Shown: positions 21,243 through 30,846 of the stretch, piece by piece
Layout of the letters: every line of letters begins with the position of its first letter
Numbering within the stretch: position 1 is the stretch's first letter
Source: Dentipellis sp. KUC8613
Lineage: Eukaryota > Basidiomycota > Agaricomycetes > Russulales > Hericiaceae
Reading direction: 5' to 3'
DNA length: 64,000 bases
Assembly (NCBI GenBank): GCA_002286715.1
Contig: NSJX01000016.1
Coordinates: 8,414-72,413 of the forward strand
Position numbers and translations under genes: made by a program
The notes under the pieces: model-generated
The model's input: only the letters and a program-made list of their open reading frames with translations
Database searches by the model: none
Told to the model about the DNA's origin: nothing

Positions 21243-23612
21243 TTAATAATACTGAGAATCATGTTGATAACTCCCGCTGTCAGCGGATGCAGCAGGTGCC
21301 AACGTTTGCCCTTGCGATCCTATGATGGACTCCAATTGTTCAACTTCGTCACATAGTCGCTGATTCTCTATCTTCAGTTGTTGAAGCTCAAATTGCCAAC
21401 TACTGCTCCGTAATGTCTCCAATTCTTGAAATACATTTTCGCGTCCTGAAGATCCAGACATCGGATGGGAGGGCGTGCTCGTGCATTTAAGCTGGCAAAC
21501 GACGGGGAAATAATCGTTGTGCGAGGGTGACGCTGGTAACGACGGAGGGTAGAGGGCAATGTTCAAGCTTACGGTGTCGTTTGATTTGCTGTTGAGCTCG
21601 CAAAACAAGCTTGTGGGGAGGTCGGTGCTTCCTGTGACATATTGCTCGAGAGCATCTTCAACAGCCTTCTGTGACGTGCTGTTCATGAGGTCTCTGGTAG
21701 ACATTCCAATAATCTCTGCAACGCTCCAGCCCAAGATATCCTTGATGGCAGCACCCATGAACAGGATTGTCCCTCCTGTGCTGAACATACCCCAAACCTC
21801 TGAATTATTACTCGTAGCCTGGCCCTGGGTGGCGTCTGGGCTAAAGATAGCTTGATTTATGTTCGAAATGGTGTTCCAGTAGAGATTAGGCATTGACCTA
21901 GGGCGTGCACTGAGGATAATCGCTTTCCGTCCTTTCCCGGGCTCTACATGCAAGCGACCACGGCATTCCAACCATGTGTATGCGCCTTTGGTCCGGACCC
22001 TGAACAATAGATTGACCGATTTGGGGAGGCCAACAAGCCCAGTCGAATTATGATTATGACCTTCCTGAAATCCGGCTGGCACTGTCGACGACTCCTTGAG
22101 TTCGCGCATAAGAGGGACGACATCAGATGTGTGGCAATAGTCAATAACAGATTTCCCGGCAAGCTCCTCATGGTTATACCCAAGAATCCGGCAGATTGAT
22201 GGTGCGACGTATAGGAACGAACCTTTCAGCGAGAGGACGAGGGGGAAATCAGGGGAGGCATCCAGAAAAAGCAAGCTCATATGTTGGTTTCCCTCGTACC
22301 AGTCTGCTCTATCCTCTATGAGTGGTGGAACAGATACAGATGAGACGAATGTCTCGTCCTCGAGAAGATTGCGGAGCGTTTTTGAAAGAGCATTAGACGA
22401 GTACGCCTTGTTGCGTCTGTCTCGAGAGGAGTATCCAGCCATGGGGAGGGCGCCTACGTAGTTGGAGCTGTAATTCACCATGTAGCTTCCGTCTCGCAGC
22501 TTCTGGAGAATTGCATTGGGTTGCTCGGAAAGGTCGACCTGGAAACCGACATGGTAGACCACATCGTCCGCCTCGTCCTGGCCATTGGAGACACCACCAG
22601 TCACAGGGATCACAGTGACTAAATTAATGAATGCGGTTCCATCCTTCTTGTAATTGATAATGCTGGTCTGGCATTCTTTATCTGCCACCAGACATTTACG
22701 AAGGTAGTGCACAGCTTCTGGTGCGGTGTAGCGGCGCGGCTCCCCCTTTTGCACATGGCCATTAGGGGCCTGCAGAAAGCGACAGTTGCGGCCCAAGACC
22801 TCTCGCTCATCGTACCCAGTGAGATGGCAGAATGTGGCTGATGCATAGACTATTGGGTTATCGAACCGTCGCACGTCGACGACAACGAATGAACAGGACA
22901 TGTCGACGGGGCCCAGCACAATTCTGGGATTTTGTCTGGTTGCAACGCGACCCAGAATTGAGAGAAGATCAAACCCTGACGACGAATATACGGGGAGGTT
23001 GAGAGATGATGGAGCGGACAAAGACGGGCCAATTTGTGAGGCCTGCGTTGCGGTGTCTAAGGCATCAGTCAAGTGGGTGTCAGGTGCCACTGCATGGGGA
23101 TGTGGGGGTGCATGAAGGGGGACACGGGGTGCCAGAGAGGAGCATGTGGCAACACCTGTCGAAGGATCGTCGGGAGATAGATGGGTGCTTAAAGTGCTAT
23201 AGACTGATGGCTGGTACTTCAATGGCGAAGATGCATCACTAACGAGAGTTCAATAAGTGAGAATACCAGCAGATATGCATACGTACATTTCTTCGACAGT
23301 CTTAGGGGCAACTCCGCTATGAGTGTACCACGAGGTCATTGAGTCTGGCATGCTCATGAACCCTGCAGGTAGGACTTCGGCACCTCCGCCAGGAGCGAGT
23401 GTAGGTGGTCCCGCGTACATGAATTGAGGCATCTGAAACTGTACATTGCCCGTGAAGGTGGATGAGTCGATACCAAACATTGCAGCACGAGAGCCGTCGT
23501 CATAAGAGGAGCGGGGATGAGCTTGTGCTCCGACTGCTGAGGGCCCCGCAGACGTGGGATAAGACTGAGGCTCGCGGTCGTGAGAAGGCTGCAGATAACG
23601 TTCGAAAGGCAT
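21243..23612 (-). CDS. WC-1: White collar 1-type LOV photoreceptor
   Basis: Blue-light photoreceptor and transcription regulator. Two exons (23612-23287 and 23238-21243, intron 48 nt) give 773 residues. The LOV domain spans about residues 215-335 and has GRNCRFLQ with the flavin-adduct Cys near 261, plus YKKDGTAFINLVTVIPV. Two more PAS domains follow: LVLSLKGSFLYVAPSICRIL around 450, then FSTGGTILFMGAAIKDILGW around 590. The C-terminus is a coiled coil (ELQQLKIENQRLCDEVEQLE) ending in a short disordered tail. There is no GATA-type zinc finger, as in other basidiomycete WC-1 proteins, which rely on WC-2 for DNA contact. The N-terminal exon is Pro/Gly/Ser-rich. The start at 23612 (MPFERYLQPS) is preferred over an ATG 51 nt upstream. 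Confidence 0.93.
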
Positions 23613-24027
23613 GAGGGTCAGGAAGAACAAGGTGGCCGACGGTGACTGAATGTCGTGGAGCAAACGCGCGATGCGGGCGGCTCTTCGAGCGGATGACTGT
23701 TGCTGGACGCCGCAGAGTGAAACGCAAATGCAAATATTTATGTAACACCACTGCCTTGCTCACCACACATCGTCCTCTGCACCATCCACCGTGTATCGCA
23801 TCGTTCAAAGTACGCAAACAATGTTATCATTCGTTCAAGGTCACACATACATCTACATGTGTCACATAGCATCACAAAACGATAGTTGATATATGCCCCG
23901 TTTCCCCTATCCACCGTCCATGAGTACCGGACGGCGTAGTGAATAAGAGGCAAGCATTCAAGCAGTGTTCACACATCAATCTACAACAAACCGAAAACAC
24001 TATATATTGCTGCAGGAGACAGATCGG
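23613..24027. other. Intergenic, nothing recognised
   Basis: About 415 bp between the WC-1 start and the RPL10 stop, both on the minus strand. It should hold the WC-1 promoter and the RPL10 3' end. No motif was called. Confidence 0.4.
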
Positions 24028-24827
24028 CTATGCCCTGAGTTGCGCCCGTAGGTTGTTCTCAAGGGGGCCTCTGGGGCGGATGAACTGCACGTAGGCACCA
24101 TCCCTATCCGACAATCAGCTTGGGTCACAAAAGTGAGGGCACTAGAACTTACTGAACAACTCTCTTGTCCTCCTTCAGCTTCGGGTAATCTTCACGATTA
24201 ACATTCGTGAAGCCCCACTTGCGGGAGACAATGATCTTCTGGCGGCCCGGGAACTTGTAGCGCGCGCGGCGGAGCGCCTCCTGGATGACGGGAGCATTCT
24301 GGTCTTTGCAGCGTATAGACAGAATGATCTGCCCAATGTTTACACGGGCAACAGTGCCATAGGGCTTTCCCCAAGCACCACGCATGCCAGTCTGAAGACT
24401 GCAACAATAATGAGAGACATGTTTTCAGAGACATGTTGAACGATCATACCGATCGGCACCGGCACAAGATAACATCTTGTTGATGCGGATGACGTGGAAA
24501 GGGTGGACACGAACCCTCATGTGGAAGGCGTCCTTACCGGCCGTCTTGGTCACATACTTGTTCGCGCAGATGCGAGCCGCCTCTAGCGCTTCACTAGAAA
24601 GTTGCTCGTACTCGTCGGAGACAAGATGGCAGCAGTAGGGGAATTCGTCGACAGAGGCGCGCTTACGCCCGAGGTCGAAGATGCGAATCTATGAAACACA
24701 TTAGTCTAATTCAGTTTGCACGCATTCTCCGACAGACCTTGGGATCCGGAACACCACGATTGTACCTGGACTTGGGGTACGGCTTGTTTTTACAATAACG
24801 ATAGCAACGGGCGGGACGGCGACCCAT
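24028..24827 (-). CDS. RPL10: 60S ribosomal protein L10 (uL16)
   Basis: Large-subunit protein at the tRNA corridor, added late in the cytoplasm. Exon 1 (24827-24738) reads [20 protein letters not shown] and ends at DPK. Later exons give [76 protein letters not shown] and [20 protein letters not shown]. The last exon ends [18 protein letters not shown]. The family is highly conserved and nothing looks missing. Exon 1 is short, and all introns are about 50-60 nt. Confidence 0.96.
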
Positions 24828-25303
24828 CGTAGATTCTGGGGGAAAACCGTCAGCGAAATATTGCCCGAGCGTCATCCGAACCTCCACATGTCCATCCACC
24901 AGATTAACCGTGACATGAAGTTGAAAACCATTGTCGTACAAGATAGGTGGGTGGGACGGGATGGAATGGAATGGGGGCAATGAGAGACGGAACTCACAGA
25001 TGCGGGGGGATCGGGGGATACAGTCTGAACGGTGGAAGGTCGAAGGGGCTTTTTGACCGACGGAGAGACGATGACAAACCTGGTTGCTGAGTAATGCTGT
25101 CGTTTCACGGTCCCGCACCGGCAAATGTGGATCACCGCACTCCGGTACCGTCCATGGACTGACTAAGGGACCTAGTCATCCTTGTGCCGCTAGCAATTAT
25201 TAAGTATCTCTGATAACTTGTATGATGTCGACCATGTAACTCTTTGTAAGTTTCGTTCGCCAGTGCTGACACTGCTCAGTACCCATTACAGTCTACAGCA
25301 ACC

Positions 25304-26274
25304 ATGAGTCGACCTCCTATATGCGCAGTCCTCGTTGACCTTTCTGGCACCGTCCACATCGGCAGGGACCCGACCCCGCGTGCCGCTCAAGCTATCTCTC
25401 GTCTACGTGAGGCCCACATCCCTGTTCGTTTCTGCAGCAATACCAGCAATGAGTCTTCGCATGCACTGATCGACCGGCTACATGGGATGGACATCATCAT
25501 ACATGACGGCGAGCTATGGACAAGCTTGCGGGCAGTTACAACCGAATTGAAAAGTCGGGGTTTGACAAGGTGAGCAGGTATGATACGGACTCGTGCCTAC
25601 TGGCCGCATACCCTGGCACCTACATAATCACACCGCCATCGTAGACCATACATCATCGCGTCTAAATCTGCAAAAGAAGAGATTTTAGGTGTCAACGGAG
25701 CCCACGTCCGCGAGCCTTATGATTCCGTCGTTGTCGCCTATACCCCCTCACAATTCGACTATTCCACTTTGAACACCGCCTTTCGCGTCCTTACACGCGA
25801 ACTTCCAACCCAGCAGCCCACACCACACACTTCCGTCAAGCCTATACCGCTCCTAGCCTCGCATGCCTCCCGTTATGTTCAAGACACGGATACCCATCTC
25901 TCTCTCGGCCCGGGGCCCTTTGTCGCCGCGCTTGAATACGGCGCTGGTATCAAGGCACAGGTACTAGGAAAACCACAGAAAGCTTTTTACGACTTAGTCC
26001 TTGGAAGTTTAGGAACAGAGACGACTGGAGGTGCCATAGCTATGGTGGGTGATGACGTCCAAGGCGATCTGACTGGAGGGGCCATTGAATGTGGCTTGTG
26101 GAGAGTTTTAGGTAAATGCTTCACTCCGGATTGCCAATCTGGCATGTTCTCACTCATTCCCTAGTTTGTACAGGGAAATACCGACCAGGCGATGAGACGA
26201 GACCCGGAATTCAGCCACCAGACGAGATTTTCGAATCCTTTGCCGACTTCGTGGACAGCTTGTTGTACACTTAA
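25304..26274 (+). CDS. HAD-superfamily IIA phosphatase (HDHD2/LHPP-like)
   Basis: Small-molecule phosphatase of the haloacid dehalogenase superfamily. Exons 25304-25569, 25645-26111 and 26165-26274 join to 280 residues. Motif I reads VLVDLSGTVHIG: the nucleophile Asp is followed by LSGT, as in HDHD2. Motif II is FCSNTSNES. The cap region and the motif III Lys lie in LGKPQKAFYDL. Motif IV is MVGDDVQGDLTGG. The C-terminal GKYRPGDE segment is standard for subclass IIA. The exact substrate cannot be inferred. The last exon ends close to the inverted-repeat unit downstream. Confidence 0.88.
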
Positions 26275-26446
26275 CGCCAATTGTCATACATATACAGACT
26301 GATTACTGAATACTCGAGTATTCACTTGTTAGGCTAGTGGAGTGGCCAGATCTGCCTCGGATACCGTCGGAGGGGAATCGCACTCGCAAGACATTGACTG
26401 CGCTATCGCAATTCGCGTGGATGGTGATGATGTCCTAGCCTCGTAA

Positions 26447-27422
26447 CCAGGCCGTCTGAGTCGACGTTGAAATTTTGAAAGGCGGGCAATCCGTCGTAGA
26501 CGGCCTGGCAGATCTGAGTTTAAAAACATAGGAAGCTCAGGATTCCAAATAGGGCATCCTGCACGTGCGCGTAGTGCTGCTCGTGATCGTGATTTCACGA
26601 CGCGTCGTGACGGGTACATGCGCGTCGTCTCCCTTGTACTCGTACTTAATGCCTAATGCCGCTATCTATGATGACAAAAAATACTTTACCCATCGCTTCA
26701 CGACCTTCCAGATGCCCATAATATAGCTACTGACATCTAAGAACATCATTTCCAGCCATCTCCTGGGCCTTCCTCAAGCAATGCGAAGTCCCTTGACTCA
26801 TACAAGGTGAGACACCATAGAGTGATGTCCTGGTAATGTACATATTGTGGGCTTCATAAAGATTACTCACTTGATTAGCTTTGAAAACCGCCTGTTCAAT
26901 CGCGACGAGCGACATGAGGCAAGTGACTGTCAAAGTTGTCGAGCAACTCGGGTGCAACAATTGATACTGAATAGTGTCCCTTTTCGATCCGCTGGTTTTA
27001 GTGAGTATATTCCCTGTCGCGTAGAAAAGCAAAAGGCATGCGCGAAGCGCGATGGAGCAGTCGGTTGGGGATAGATGCGCGAAGACTCGGAAGGGCGCGA
27101 GGTTGTCGAATTCAGGTCGAAGCTTTAAGACATCCGAGGTGGTCTCTTGCAATTCAGGTTCAGTGACGTTGTAGGCATTCTGTAGAGAACTTTTTCTGGT
27201 ATCGTCTAGAGTGAATCTATCTGAGAGTTGCTCCGGCATGGAGAAGCGAAGAGCGGAGTATTGAACGCGTCGACGCGGCAAACTCGACTGTAAACGCGCG
27301 GATATAGGTCACGTGAAGAACTACCAAAAAGGAAACCTGAGCTTCCTATGTTTTTAAACCCAGATCTACCAGTCTGTCTACGACAGAATGCTCGCCTTTC
27401 AATGTTGTAGACAGACGGTCAC
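26447..27422. mobile_element. ~1-kb unit bounded by ~90-bp terminal inverted repeats
   Basis: The stretch 26447-26541 is inverted at 27336-27422. The innermost 24 bases (TTTAAAAACATAGGAAGCTC plus AGG) match exactly. Outward from there about 70 bases align with roughly ten mismatches, and the outer ends share ACCGTCTG/GGCCGTCTG. The left arm also contains its own 11-bp palindrome (CCAGGCCGTCT and its complement, 26447-26457 and 26498-26508). No clear target-site duplication was found. The unit encloses an unknown ORF (26727-27281) and no recognisable transposase. A non-autonomous DNA transposon, possibly carrying a captured gene, is the simplest reading. Confidence 0.65.
26727..27281 (-). CDS. 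Unknown protein inside the inverted-repeat unit
   Basis: A 184-codon open frame on the minus strand. The N-terminal ~90 residues (MPEQLSDRFTLDDTRKSSLQ, later FDNLAPFRVFAHLSPTDCSI and ALRACLLLFYATG) look like a folded mixed sequence. A hydrophobic middle (TTLTVTCLMSLVAIEQAVFK) precedes a canonical GTGAGT donor, so the last ~40 codons are probably intron. A CACGTG lies about 30 bp upstream of the start. I do not recognise the family. It may be a truncated fragment of a larger gene. The short basic ORF at 26329-26619 overlaps the left repeat arm and is not proposed as a partner. Confidence 0.4.
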   Translation of the reverse strand: MPRRRVQYSALRFSMPEQLSDRFTLDDTRKSSLQNAYNVTEPELQETTSDVLKLRPEFDNLAPFRVFAHLSPTDCSIALRACLLLFYATGNILTKTSGSKRDTIQYQLLHPSCSTTLTVTCLMSLVAIEQAVFKANQVSNLYEAHNMYITRTSLYGVSPCMSQGTSHCLRKAQEMAGNDVLRCQ

Positions 27423-27545
27423 CCTAGTCTAATGATGTCCGACTATTAACAATACGTGCTACAAGCCCCCGAACACCCCGAGCGGTCCCCTGGCACTGCT
27501 CTCTGGCTACTTTCCCATTCCACTGGTTTATTGTACCAAATCCTA

Positions 27546-29148
27546 TCAAGCCCAAACATTGAACACGACCTTTCCCCACTCTCCCGATTCAAAACGTTCG
27601 TAGGCTTCCACGGCATTCGTAAGAGGTACAATTCGTTCCACCACTTTGGAAAGTGCACCTTGCTGGCGAACCAACAGCCCGGTAGCTGAGACGCTCAAGG
27701 AACGAACGTTGCACCTCCCGAACTCAAGAGTCATGTTCGAGTTGTACATTTCTCTTCCGGTGAATGGCAGCGCGGGGGCCTGGTGCACGCCGCAGGACGA
27801 AAGAATGCCATAGGGTGCAAGAAGCCCATGTGAGAGAGTCAAGGCGAGCGGCGTGCCAACTACCTAGGCATTGTGAGACTTACGTGAGGACAAGCTCGTC
27901 GACGAGATGTTAGATGCCCTACCTCGAGCACTGCATGACAACCACCACCTCCCCACTCGCGCACTAGTACCCGAGCTTCGTCTGGGTCGACGATGTGGAA
28001 CTCTTCGAGAGTAGAGTTAGAGAAGGTGGAGATGATAGATTGTGCTTTGTTTCGCCGAATGGGATTGGTATCGACTGCTACAATGCGTACAGGGACTGAC
28101 AGTATATCTAGACGATCTATGAGGGCGACTGCAGCGCACTGTGACTTTCTCAGGACGACGCAGAGGAGTAGAAATATCCAAGAAATGCAGACGTACGAGG
28201 CCGACGGGACCAAGACCAACAAGACCAACCGTCAACGTCCGATCTTCTTGTGTTAATGGAGCAGCGTTCGTGCTCGCCTCCACATTCAGAAACCCGCTTT
28301 CGCTCGCGGGCCATGGGCGACCCGTGAGCACAGGGGAGAGTTTCGGATGGGCGAGCGCCTGCATGGCAACGAAAAGACCAGTCGGAAGAATGTCGGCAAG
28401 AAGAAGTAGGTTTTGGTCCGGTATGGCCATCAACGGGGAGGACGGCTCCACCAGTAACAACGTACCACCTGCGTCCGGCACCCGGACATATTGGGCTTGA
28501 GCGCCAGGGAGGGCTGGCGACCCAAATAGCAACGAAGAAACACAGCGTGCGGTGAAACCTAGCCGACAAAAGCTACGAAACGACGCGGACGACGTTACAT
28601 GGCGGTCGAATATCAAACAGAGAATAATGGCGTACTGGCAGTCGCCACAAGAAGTTGTAAAGGGAGAGATGACTTTGTCGCCGACACAGAGTCTCCCATA
28701 GAGTGAGGAGCGAGAGGGAGAGGAAAAAGGAGTGAACGACTCGCCGAGAGCGACGACATGGCCCACAAATTCATGCCCACATATGTGTCTGTATCATACA
28801 TAAGGGATAAAGTTGACGGTTTGGACATCACGAACACGAACGGTTGAGAGATATCTTCAAGGCCGCGATATGCATGGAGATCACTGCCGCAGAGACCCGC
28901 CAGCTGGTTGATGAAAGACTCTTGGTTTGAAGATAAGAAAGTTCTATGTAGGAAAGACGTACGTCGATTTTGACGATTGCGTCGTCGGGATGTAGGACAC
29001 TGGAGAGGGATGTGAAACACTGACGGGCCGCAGAACTTGAAGGTCATGCGTACCGGGGAACAGGGACGGACTCAAGACGGACGTCGCGACGGGGCGGGTA
29101 CCATTTAACGACGAGCTGTGTCTGCGGAAGAGCGTTCGCGTTGGTCAT
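27546..29148 (-). CDS. Zinc-dependent medium-chain alcohol dehydrogenase
   Basis: Cytosolic NAD(P)-dependent oxidoreductase of the MDR superfamily, nearest to sorbitol/threonine-dehydrogenase-like members. Exons give an N-terminus MTNANALPQTQLVVKWYPPR, then the catalytic zinc site segment LAGLCGSDLHAYRG and GHEFVGHVVALGE. VGDKVISPFTTSCGDCQYC supplies structural-zinc Cys residues. The Rossmann motif is VGLVGLGPVGL, followed by RIVAVDTNPIRRNKA. The C-terminal part contains VVGTPLALTLSHGLLAPYG and NAVEAYERFESGEWGKVVFN. One intron near 27862-27928 restores EVVGTP. The substrate is unknown. It is divergent from the SDR pseudogene with 78 bp between starts. Confidence 0.85.
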
Positions 29149-29226
29149 CGTTTCTGTCTGGCCACAAGCGTTGTCACTGTCTTCAAGTCGGGGTTCTGCC
29201 AAAGTACTAAACTGACTCGATCGATC

Positions 29227-30365
29227 ATGCAATGGCTCGAGCTCCTTTCCCAGTCGTTCCCCCTTTCGTCTCCGCACTTCACACCGGACCACATCCCCGA
29301 CCTCTCTGGCAAGGTCGCACTTGTCACTAAAGGCAACACCGGCATCGGCAAGGAAACAGTCCGCGCTCTCCTCGTGCACAATGCAACCGTCTATCTCGCT
29401 GCTCGCTCACTCGACAAGGCTCACGCCGCTATCGCTGACCTCAAGGCAGACACCGGGAAGCAAGCCATTTATCTCAAGCTTGACCTTGCGAATCTTGCCA
29501 GCGTGCGAGCAGCAGCGTCACAATTCCTCGCAGGCGAGACACAGCTTCACGTACTCTTCAATAATGCGTGTGTCTTTTTGACACAGACCTTTTGACCCTC
29601 ATAGCGGTGTAATGTGGCCATCACACTCCGAGCTCACAAAGGATGGCTTCGACCTCCAGTTCGGCACCAATGTCGTTGGCCATTATCTCTTGACAAAGTT
29701 ACTGCTGCTGGCATTACTGCCCGCCGCTCATTCCTCCCGAGACGGCAAATCCAGAGTCGACAACACATGCTCCGTGGCAGCTTACCTAGATGTTCTACAC
29801 TAGGATCCATTTCGACCAGGGCCCTGCCGCGATCGAATGTCCACATACGAGCTATATAACCAGAGCAAACATGTACATCGTACTATATCAATGAATTCAC
29901 TTTTATACTTGTGGCATCCGAGGCTAATGTGGTATTCGCCCGCGAGCTTGGACGTCGGTGTATTCGATCAAAATTACAGAGGCACTTAAATCCCTTCATG
30001 CGGTTTGTGGTGGTCAGTTTTCTTTGATTGGCTGCATATTTGCTATTGACCCACGTCCGACAAACTGGCACCAGCGGTTTTGCCTTTACTCTACACCTTT
30101 TGGCGCTCTGAATCAGTTATGGGCGGGTGCATCACCAGAAACCGCCAACTACAATGGAAAGGTGAAAAGAAACCCCCCTCTTCCCATCCCCTTTCCCAAG
30201 CCGTCTACATTTAGATCGTCCGTTTCTGCGGCGTAACGCCGGTATATCTATCTCTTCAGTTCATCGTTCCATGGATGCGTATCGGGGAGTGTCGGCCAGA
30301 GACCAACGATCCCGAGAATGGTAGGCGACTTTGGTATTATCTGGCGCAAAGCACGGGTTTGTGGA
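29227..30365 (+). pseudogene. Decayed short-chain dehydrogenase (SDR) gene
   Basis: The whole SDR can be followed across introns, but it is broken. Exon 1 gives LSGKVALVTKGNTGIGKETV, where the usual TGG or TGA of the cofactor loop is TKG. It runs to LHVLFNNA. Exon 2 gives GVMWPSHSELTKDGFDLQFG and LLTKLLLLALLP. An in-frame TAG at 29801-29803 then interrupts the chain, yet the same frame continues to MSTYELYNQSKH, the YxxxK active site. A 50-nt intron (29873-29922) leads to ANVVFARELGRR, after which ~14 residues with the NPG motif are missing before SKLQRHL. The C-terminal part (YSTPFGALNQLWAGASPE, then FIVPWMRIGECRPETNDPEN) is present, but the normal stop is lost. Stop plus deletion indicate a pseudogene. 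Confidence 0.8.
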
Positions 30366-30532
30366 AGCCTCCATTGCATGTGGGCAGTCTAAAATCTGAA
30401 CAATACATCAATGAGGATATCACTCCCGTCATATATCCACTCGCGTCTGTACAACGTATCAGATCTTGCATTCTTCTATGGCATTCAGTCGCAAAAATAT
30501 TGTATGTGCAAACGTACCGTTGAATTGTATAC

Positions 30533-30738
30533 TGATGCATAAAATGAAGGTATAGTTGTTACAGAATAAAGGTCATCGACTAGCACTCAAACAGGTACCA
30601 AGCACCAAGGCACGCAGTGGACTGTACCAAAAAGTATACAATAGGTTGCAGGAAAGAGTAACGGGTTTGGCATGCATCGGCAAGCAGGTGGCCCTCGCGC
30701 TTATGATGCATATAATGAAGGTATAATTGCTAAAAGTA
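30533..30738 (+). repeat. Imperfect direct repeat pair (~32 bp)
   Basis: TGATGCATAAAATGAAGGTATAG at about 30533-30555 is echoed as TGATGCATATAATGAAGGTATAA at about 30703-30725, with some further similarity after. The pair lies between the SDR pseudogene and the P450 3' end. Its origin is unknown. Confidence 0.4.
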
Positions 30739-30846
30739 ACCGAACGCACCCTGCATCGATATTCCGGGAATTACATAGCCCTTCTCACTGGTTTGACGAG
30801 TAATGGCATACTGTCCTCGGGCTCTGAATGCAGTGACCATAAGTAT

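Noticed and set aside
26329..26619. 96-codon Arg-rich ORF
   Set aside because: Overlaps the left inverted-repeat arm; likely a chance frame in repeat sequence.
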